Source: Physocladia obscura (lineage: Eukaryota > Chytridiomycota > Chytridiomycetes > Chytridiales > Chytriomycetaceae). From it: 30,116 nucleotides of DNA. The translations under genes were made by a program, and so were the position numbers. The stretch spans positions 1 to 30,116 of the forward strand of contig JADGJH010000113.1 of assembly GCA_027596945.1 (NCBI GenBank). The letters run 5' to 3'. Below the pieces are notes generated by a model. The model did no database searches, was not told the DNA's origin, and saw only the letters and a list, made by a program, of their open reading frames with translations. Positions 23,790-30,116 of the stretch are shown here, piece by piece (the stretch's first letter is position 1; each line of letters starts with the position of its first letter).

Positions 23790-24991
23790 ATGGGTGCCCA
23801 AATCTCGCGTCTTCCAAAGAGCGCTAACATATTGGAAACAGAGCAGAAGACCACAGCCACTTCCGATACATGCTCAATCAGCACTAACGAAAGTGTTGCC
23901 AAAACCTGGAATCCAAACAGCCCATCACTCCCAAAGCAAGATCAAAGAGAGTATCACGCGGTTGAAACCAGTAGCTACGTCCTTCCGAGCGACCAAACCG
24001 AGCAAAATAGATTACGATTCCAACACATAATGCTGCTCCATGCTTTTAAACAGTAATGCAAAGTCAAACCCTCACACAATCTAAATATATACTCAATACA
24101 CAGAAGCGTGATTTGCCCGGCTGCGCGCGAGGTTCTCAAAGCATCGGGTTCCAAAGTTCTGGACGTCGGCTGCGCTCAAGGTTTTTGGTTGGACGATGTT
24201 AGCAATGAATATCCAAATGCTGAATATTATGGTGTTGTGAGTGAAACTTAGACTTGGACACTGGAGTTTGAATAATTTTTTTTCACTTGTTTTCTTTAAG
24301 GATATTGCTGAAGATGCCCTTGCCATTGCAGACCCAAAGTTGACGTTAACGTTCGGAAATGTCATTGAAGGCCTTCCTTGTAAATCTGTTTTGCTATTTT
24401 ATAATGTGGTTGCCTGAACTTTGAATTTTTAGACGGTGATAACACTTTTGATTATGTCCATCAACGATTGCTTGTATTTGGAATGCCAAAAGACAAATAT
24501 GAAAGTTCAATCGCAGAACTGATTCGCGTTGCCAAGCACGATGCATGGATTGAACTTGTTGAGGTTGACGCAGTCAGTTATAGTGTTGGTCCAACTAACG
24601 CGTTGTTTGACAAAAACTGTGAGTTGAAGTATTCTCTGTTGTAACTGAGTACCTTGGATCAACACAAAAAAAAACAAAAAAACCAAATGTAGTTAATTTG
24701 GCAATGACGCAACGAGGCTTAGATGTATATGCCGGAACAAACTTGATTTATTATGTGAAACAAGTGGCCCAAAAGACTAGCAAAATTTCTCATATCAAAC
24801 GAGAAGTTGTTTCCATTCCAATGAATTGGGGTGGCTCTCTGGGCAAAGCACACGCGCTTGATATAAAAGCAGCCACTCTGGCTGTGGAAGACTGGCTCCA
24901 CAGAGTCATGGGTGTTGAACGCGAAGAGTACCGTAGGCTTCTTGACATTGCAACAGAAGAAACCGGAACTTACAAGTCATTCAAAAATTAG
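23790..24991 (+). CDS. Array gene B: N-myristoyl-type class I SAM methyltransferase (319 aa)
   Basis: Exons 23790-24052, 24104-24236, 24301-24379, 24433-24618, 24693-24991 join in frame. It starts MGAQISRLPK (Gly2, Ser6, then basic residues), as expected for N-myristoylation and membrane attachment. Residues 1-88 include a disordered part, then REYHAVETSSYVLPS and RLRFQHIMLLHAF, a block shared by all four array genes and typical of LaeA-like fungal methyltransferases. Motif I is VLDVGCAQG (residues 106-114); the acidic end of beta 2 is YYGVDIAED; then FGNVIEGLPYGDNTFDYVH (motifs III/IV) and WIELVEVD. The C-terminal helical part is shared with gene C (MNWGGSLGKAHALD, EEYRRLL, YKSF). The substrate is unknown. 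One intron, after YYGV, is absent in gene C. Model confidence is high because all five exons agree in phase with gene C. Confidence 0.9.
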
Positions 24992-25138
24992 TGAGTTGTT
25001 TTCTTTTCTATCGTAATTTGTAAGCTAAAATAATACTTCAAGTAATGCTGTCTACTTTCAAGTTAAAAAATAAAATCAGACATACTTTATTTCACTTACA
25101 AATACTGATTATCTAATCAATATCTCTCAAATTGAATA

Positions 25139-26630
25139 ATGGGTAACGGACTGAGCAATATTGTTAAAACATCGCCAGACGCCTCGGCGTCGGGTACAGC
25201 ATCTGTGATGAGCCAAATTCGATCAGACGTACTGAAAGCTCGGCTGAGTTTTGCAAAAAAGAAGGAAAGCTCTGCAACAGAAACTCAAACTTCAACACGA
25301 ACAGAAAGCGCAAATAAAAGCAAAGGCAAACGCAACGGAAAAGACAACCAGAATATCAATAATCTTAGTCTCGCGATACCGCCGCCACCCAATGAGCTGC
25401 TGCCTATCGCGAAGGAATCTTCACCGGTTTTCAAATCTGGCCCTTCGTGGCTCGAAACCTCAAACTTCTATGATGATAATCCGTCCCCTGGCATTCCTTC
25501 TCCACCCGTAGATCTTGGCGTAATATCTTATAATGCAACTATTGCTAAGGAATGGGTTCCTTCAAGCATTGGCGGCTCTGCCAATGCCGCTGCTGACAGT
25601 CGCAGCAGTAAGAGTACAAGCAATATGCGGGAGTACCATCCGATTGGCAGCAGCAACTATATCCTTCCCGTTGATGAAGACGAACAAACGCGCCTCGAAT
25701 TTCAACACTATATGCTAAAGCATGCTTTTAATGGGTACCTTTTCTGCTCTAACTGTTAAACACAAACATGTACACAAAATTTAACCACTATGTCCCCTCA
25801 GTGATATCGTTTGCCAAGATATAAGACCTATTCTAGAAGCTGGAGGGGCTAAAGTGCTAGATGTTGGGTGTGCAAAAGGCGCTTGGCTGCATTCGGTGAA
25901 TGCGCTATACCCCAATGCACAGTATTTTGGCGTTGACATCGCTGGGGATGCCGTTAAGAACGGACGGGAAGCTAATAATATAACACTTACTGTTGGAAAT
26001 ATTCTTGAAGGTCTCCCATGTTAGTTCACTTTTTTGCTTTTTGCTTTTTTTTTCTTTTTCTTTTGCTCATCAAGGAATCAAATAATTTAGATGAGAATAA
26101 CACATTTGATTATATTCATCAACGTAATTTATTGGGACTGGGCATCAAAAAAATCCAATGTGTTCGTGTCATTCGAGAGCTAATTCGAGTTGCAAAGCCT
26201 GGAGCATGGATTGAATTGGTCGAAGCAGATCTTGTGATAAAGAACCTTGGGCCTAAATCTTCTATATTAGAAAAGCCAAGTTCGTGAGATTGTTGTTTTT
26301 TATCCTTTTTTTTTTTTGTCTTAGACACTTTTTTCAGTGGCAACTGCAGTTAAAGACCGTGGATTCGATTTGTATGCAGGAACAAATCTAATGGATTACG
26401 TGGATGGGCAAGGACTTCGCGCAACCAATGTTGACTTAAAAACCGTCTCTATACCATTAAATTGGGGCGAAGGTTCAATAGGACGATCGCATGCGTTGAG
26501 TGTCAGAACAATGTTTTTTGCATTAGAAGATTATATGCACCAAGTACTTGGGATTTCCCGTGAAGAATATAGAAAAATGGTTAACGAATGCTATGAGGAA
26601 TGGGGTGAATATAAGTCTTTTGTCAGTTGA
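25139..26630 (+). CDS. Array gene C: N-myristoyl-type class I SAM methyltransferase with long disordered N-terminus (431 aa)
   Basis: Exons 25139-25734, 25802-26019, 26091-26279, 26338-26630 join in frame. It starts MGNGLSNIVK (Gly2, Ser6), a strong myristoylation-like signal. The first ~140 residues are disordered: a Lys-rich stretch (about 40-70), then AIPPPPNELLPIAKESSPVF, KSGPSW and SPGIPSPPVDL, proline-rich blocks also kept in gene D. The shared REYHPIGSSNYILP and RLEFQHYMLKHAFNG block precedes the catalytic domain: motif I VLDVGCAKG (217-225), YFGVDIAGDA, VGNILEGLPYENNTFDYIHQ, then RELIRVAKPGAWIELVEAD and a helical C-terminus like that of gene B (LNWGEGSIGRSHAL, EEYRKMV). The proline-rich N-terminus may bind SH3 or WW partners (inference). 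LaeA-like members usually act in gene regulation, but a myristoylated form would sit at a membrane. Confidence 0.9.
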
Positions 26631-27713
26631 GTATTATTATGTTCTTTTTTTCTACTTTTTCCACTAAAATCAATAATTGCATTATGCAGATTATCATTGT
26701 GCGTTATTTAAAGTCAGAAAATATGAAGTCCTCATGTGACAGAAAATATTACTTCCACAATTTTGATGGTTTCTTTTCGATTGATACAACGATATTTCTT
26801 TTTAATTTAAAACTTTTTTTTAAAGTTACTTGACATTACCGCTGAGCATCTGCTAAACGTTTCAAAGCAAGGCGTCAGCCTCTGAATAATTGAACTTTTT
26901 CAGTGTAACGCTGGCTGATATAACTGGTGGCAATATTATGCTGTAAAATTAGTATTCGGCACCTGTACAGTTGTATACTTTGGGTTAATATTGATCTCAG
27001 ACTAATTAAATTCAGTGCATTCACCCCTAATAAACACACTGCGGGTTGTCATTGTAACTACACTAATAGGCATCTTCAACGCAGCTTTCCCCCGTCTGAC
27101 TGCTTTTTTATAATCTTGTCGGCCAAACGTGTCAATTACAACTAGATGCAAAGTTAGAGCAGCAATAGCATCTGAATATGCCAAAGCCACAAGTTGAATT
27201 TGGGCGAATATACCTTCACTATTTTGGAAAAAATCGAAGAAACTATGGCAGCGCCATCAATTTATGTATCTTTGTCCGTCTGGAATTCCCTGCTTGCTTG
27301 GATCAACTTTGAAAGCTATACTACTTCCTCCGACTGTGATGAATTTTGGCCAGATTCAGTTAATGTTCCATTTTTGAACGTGTTTCTTCAACTGAATATG
27401 ATTTGAGTTCCAGATTGTAATCCAAACCAGTTGATAACTTCATTTGTTGGCAAAGTAATAGAAAATCTTCAAATCACGCAATAATCTCACATGTGCATAG
27501 TGTGGATACATACAAGGTTAAATAAATCACAAAGTTTAGTATGAAACCGAAAATCCAAAGTTTTTCTTTTTTTGGCTATTATTTTATTTTTTTAAATTTT
27601 TTTTTTAAGTGATCGACGCCACGTCATCACAAACCCGCAATGAGTCTAGAGCCGGGGAATTTTTTTCAAAAAAGTTGGTGATGGAAAAAGTTTCATCAGA
27701 ATCATAAACTAAT
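26631..27713. other. Spacer between array genes C and D, with a possible decayed minus-strand gene
   Basis: About 1.08 kb. On the minus strand, about 27360-27260 reads KFITVGGSSIAFKVDPS then PDGQRYIN before a stop. After one stop the same region continues as an open stretch down to about 27002 (VALAYSDAIAALTLHLVVID, FGRQDYKKAVRRGK). This looks like a degraded protein-coding gene, since the first part resembles a beta-sandwich segment of a peptidase, but the family is not secure. No methyltransferase core was seen. The last ~110 bp before gene D would hold its promoter. Confidence 0.3.
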
Positions 27714-28283
27714 ATGGGAAATCGACTGAGCGTGATTACAACACCGTCGACCGATGGTACAGCACCCGATGTACCGTCAGTAACAAGCCGAATCCGGCAC
27801 AGTGGATTAATGGCTCGGTTGGGATCTTCGGGCGAAAAGGGCAAAAACCCAACAACACCAACAGGAAGCGGCAGCGCGAACAAAAGAAAAGAAATAATAC
27901 ATGATTCTGTTGTTCTCAGTCTCGCGATTCCACCTCCTCCCATTGAGCCGCTGCCCATAACGAAGGAATCGTCGCCTGTATTCAAATCAGGCCCTTCATG
28001 GCGAGACAACTCAAACTACTTTTACGATGACGATCTGTCACCCGGCATTCCATCTCCACCCGTTGATCTCGACGTGACATTTTATAATTCTGTGATTGCC
28101 AAAGAGTGGGTTCCAACAAGCATTGACACTGACGACGTTACTGCAGACAACAGGAGCAGCAACAGTGATATGCGTGATTATTACCCGATTGGCCGCAGCA
28201 ATTATATTCTTCCTGTTGACAAAGACGAGCAAATTCGTCTTGAATTTCAGCATTATATGCTTAAGCATGCATTTAATGGGTGA
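27714..28283 (+). pseudogene. Array gene D: N-terminal-only copy of the gene C type
   Basis: Starts MGNRLSVITT (Gly2, Ser6) and reads 189 aa to a TGA at 28281-28283. It parallels gene C through AIPPPPIEPLPITKESSPVF, KSGPSW, SPGIPSPPVDL, IAKEWVPTSI, then IGRSNYILPVDKDEQ and RLEFQHYMLKHAFNG. The exon-1 donor is conserved at 28279/28280 (GTGAGT), exactly as in gene C, but no exon 2 with VLDVGC follows. An extreme A/T homopolymer tract begins about 30 bp later. The catalytic domain is therefore missing. Unspliced, the ORF simply ends two bases into the former intron, giving a protein with myristoylation signal, proline-rich motifs and the shared block. It could be a decoy or regulator, or a copy cut by a rearrangement at the A/T tract. 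Confidence 0.75.
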
Positions 28284-28660
28284 GTGTAAGAGTGTTGCAC
28301 AGTTTATATAAAAAAATATTTTTTTTGATGGTTTTTTTTTTTGGTTTTTTTTTTTTTTTTGAAAAAAAAAAAAAATTTAAAAAATTTTTTAAAAAAAAAA
28401 ATAAAAAATAAAATAAAATTAATATAAAAAATTTTAAATTAATAATAAAATTTTTAATAACTATTTATGTATAATAGGAATGGGAGTAAACAACTTACAA
28501 CTTCGGCGATTTCGTGTGAGATTGTCATTTGTAGTGATGTCCATGGATTACTACTTCCACAGTATGGGCATGTCATTCCACTAACGGCGACTGAGAATTA
28601 TGGATTGTCGTATGTCGAACGAGAATATATCAGAGAAATTTTTTACAGTAATTGAACGCT
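28284..28660. repeat. A/T homopolymer tract and spacer after gene D
   Basis: About 28311-28463 is nearly pure A and T: T-runs to about 28362, then A-runs, then mixed AATT blocks. Long A and T runs on the same strand could fold back on each other. The tract falls exactly where the methyltransferase exons of gene D are expected. The remaining part has a 62-aa plus-strand ORF (28467-28655) that I do not recognise. Confidence 0.7.
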
Positions 28661-29840
28661 CTAACTTTTAATATTTTGGTATTGCGTGGCCGCTGAAGAA
28701 AAATCTGAGTGAAATCCACCTTGAAAAAAAAAGTTGAGAGGGGAAAAGATTCTAATTATATAATGTTTATATACATATATATATATATATTTACAAAACA
28801 CAGTGCAGTATTGTTGACCAGATGTAGTTATTCCATTTTTTGGAACATCAAAGCCAGCAACAAACACATATATTGCGGTTGAATCGGCGGGCAGGACATT
28901 GCGAGCAATTAAATTTCCAATAATTTGCCTAATTTGCATTTCGTCGGTCACGGCAAAGGTTCGCGATACCACTACCGCTCCTTTGAATTGGGCGTACGGT
29001 GGTCCTTTGTATTGTGATAGTATTTGCCACCATGATCCAGAAGCTGGAAATAACTTTGATTAATGATTGTTTTTTTGTTCTATTTTTTTGATCGCACATA
29101 GACGATTTAGAAATGTGTGAAATTGCAGCATATTGGATTCGTAGCCGCTCCATTGATTTCCGTACTAAATAAAAATCTTTAGCAACTTGTTGGTGTCGTC
29201 ATTCAAAACTAAATTACCCCTGAAAAGTTTGAGCGTCGTAAGCAAAATTTAGAAAGACAAAATTCTCACATATAACATCTTGGTTCAAATAAACGGTAAT
29301 TTTTTAAATCAACAATAATGACAAACGGAATTATTTAACAAACTCGCGTACAGAAATTTACTCGAGTAGTCATTGTCGGGCCACCTTTTAATAATTCAAG
29401 CGTTAAAATGATGCATTTTTTAAGCTGTAGCTACCATAATAGTTCAGCATATAGGAAGATCCAGCTATCGAGCACAGTCAGTTTGTGATTTTATATTTTG
29501 GGGAAAAAAAAGGGAGCTTACTTGGATTTATTTGGCTGTATCCAATTACTCCAACATCGGCTTGGATTCCTGTGCTTCTTTCCAAAATTTGGGAAACTCC
29601 AAACGCGTCATTGAAGCTGATGTCGACAGAATCATGAATCGAGACATCTCGCTCGAAATGGGCTTCTTCCGCTGGTAGAGGAGGAATTGCAGATTTAGTA
29701 ACGACATTTTTTGCTTCTATTGTCTTGAAAATAGATGTCAAAATGCTTCCTGCCAATGCTATTGCGGAGATTGATATACAAAGAACGGGAATTATAGTCA
29801 TGCAACGCTTGGCATTTTGGAAAATGAACTTGGCGATCAT
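28661..29840 (-). CDS. EXORDIUM / phosphate-induced-protein-1-like protein (255 aa)
   Basis: Exons (minus): 29840-29522, 29464-29435, 29384-29352, 29278-29270, 29219-29218, 29164-29098, 29043-28795, 28719-28661; 768 nt in frame. The N-terminus has a hydrophobic segment (TIIPVLCISISAIALAGSIL), a signal peptide or anchor. Family signatures follow in order: MLNYYGGP, RVNFYVIWYGNQW (residues about 121-136), SSGSWWQILSQYKGPPYAQF, VLPADSTAIYVFVAGFDVP, and YCTVFCGFHS with CGFH at 237-240. These match the plant EXO/phi-1 family (PF04674), whose members are secreted growth or phosphate-response proteins of unknown biochemistry. The two tiny exons are required to give IWYG. Somewhat shorter than plant members (~300 aa). 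Its start is 19 bp from that of the divergent gene at 29860; ATG at 29801 (MTIIPVL) is an alternative. Confidence 0.85.
29218..29278 (-). other. Consecutive 9-nt and 2-nt microexons of the EXORDIUM-like gene
   Basis: Bases 29278-29270 (ATGTTATAT) follow CCAAG and precede GTGAGA. Bases 29219-29218 (GG) follow TTTTCAG and precede GTAATT. The flanking introns are 73, 50 and 53 nt, all within the local range. Joined to the exons on either side they read F-Y-V-I-W-Y-G, the hallmark strand of the family. The codon TGG is assembled from T at the end of the 9-nt exon plus the 2-nt exon. Skipping either one breaks frame or motif. The 9-nt exon is well supported; the 2-nt exon is biologically extreme but fits exactly. 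Confidence 0.65.
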
Positions 29841-29859
29841 TTTTTTAAATCAATCAAAA

Positions 29860-30116
29860 ATGACCAACAATCTGAATACGATTCAAAAACACCGTGCGAT
29901 CACGCTCGCACGGTTCGAGAAATTTGTGCAACAAGGACAGTTTGAAGATGTTAATTTGAACACAGCTTTGTGGAAATACAGGCAAATTCGGACTTTTTTT
30001 CTCCTGTGTACCAATGATATTTATTTATGAATAGAGGGTTTGAGGAATACATTACTTTGCAAATTTACTCTGTTCCGGATTTGAAAAGAATGTGCGGTAA
30101 CAATGCAATCAAATAA
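29860..30116 (+). CDS. Small unknown protein with possible GC-AG intron
   Basis: ATG at 29860 (MTNNLNTIQKHRAITLARFE) opens a charged segment ending in DVNLNTALWKYR. Continuing unspliced gives a Phe/Leu-rich tail to 30030. A 53-nt GC-AG intron (29982-30034) would instead join it to GFEEYITLQIYSVPDLKRM and a TAA at 30114-30116, the last base of the window, giving 67 aa. The second exon reads like real coding sequence, and the intron length matches the neighbours, but GC donors are rare and the gene could continue with another intron beyond the edge. I do not recognise the product. Confidence 0.4.

Noticed and set aside
28311..28463. A/T tract as a mobile-element end or poly(A) tail of a retroelement
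   Set aside because: No ORF, target-site duplication or terminal repeat could be seen; simple homopolymer expansion is enough.
28467..28655. 62-aa plus-strand ORF after the A/T tract, considered as exon 2 of gene D
   Set aside because: No resemblance to the SAM-binding core of B or C and no acceptor in the right phase.
1..30116. tRNA, rRNA, CRISPR array or intact transposon
   Set aside because: Scanned by eye on both strands; no cloverleaf with conserved T-arm, direct-repeat array, transposase or reverse-transcriptase motif noticed.

Overview
The window looks like nuclear DNA of a zoosporic (chytrid-type) fungus. It is AT-rich between genes and carries compact, intron-dense genes, with most introns about 50-75 nt. 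The gene set fits: prolyl oligopeptidase, a DUF4062-NACHT-WD40 STAND protein, a MARVEL-like membrane protein, a NIPA Mg2+ transporter, a class C beta-lactamase-like hydrolase and LaeA-like methyltransferases. No bacterial operons, rRNA, tRNA or CRISPR were seen. Exons were assembled by hand from GT-AG boundaries, phase continuity and conserved motifs. Nearly every model closes exactly in frame, which is the main support for them.

Layout. 67-2902 (-): prolyl oligopeptidase, 12 exons, including a 5-nt microexon. 3415-3597 (+): lone degenerate C2H2-finger exon. 3853-11514 (-): a 2322-aa STAND ATPase with a predicted N-myristoylation signal. 12697-14298 (+): MARVEL-like four-TM protein with a Ser/Gly-rich tail. 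14494-16011 (+): NIPA transporter. 16435-18230 (-): serine beta-lactamase-like hydrolase. 18311-19955 (-): SH3 plus beta-trefoil-like adaptor. 20008-21597 (+): type II membrane protein, possibly a glycosyltransferase. 22391-28279 (+): array of four related genes with MGxxxS N-termini. The two central ones (B, C) are complete class I SAM methyltransferases. The outer two (A, D) keep only the N-terminal part and lack the catalytic core. 28661-29840 (-): EXORDIUM/phosphate-induced-protein-like secreted or membrane protein, whose conserved IWYG motif is rebuilt only if a 9-nt and a 2-nt exon are spliced in. 29860-30116 (+): small unknown gene with a possible GC-AG intron, head-to-head with the previous one.

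The most unusual material is (1) the array of predicted myristoylated methyltransferases with catalytic-core-less flanking copies and (2) microexons of 5, 9 and 2 nt that conserved protein motifs require. The genes do not form an evident single pathway. Several (STAND protein, all four array members) share the MGxxxS start, which suggests membrane-inner-face targeting.
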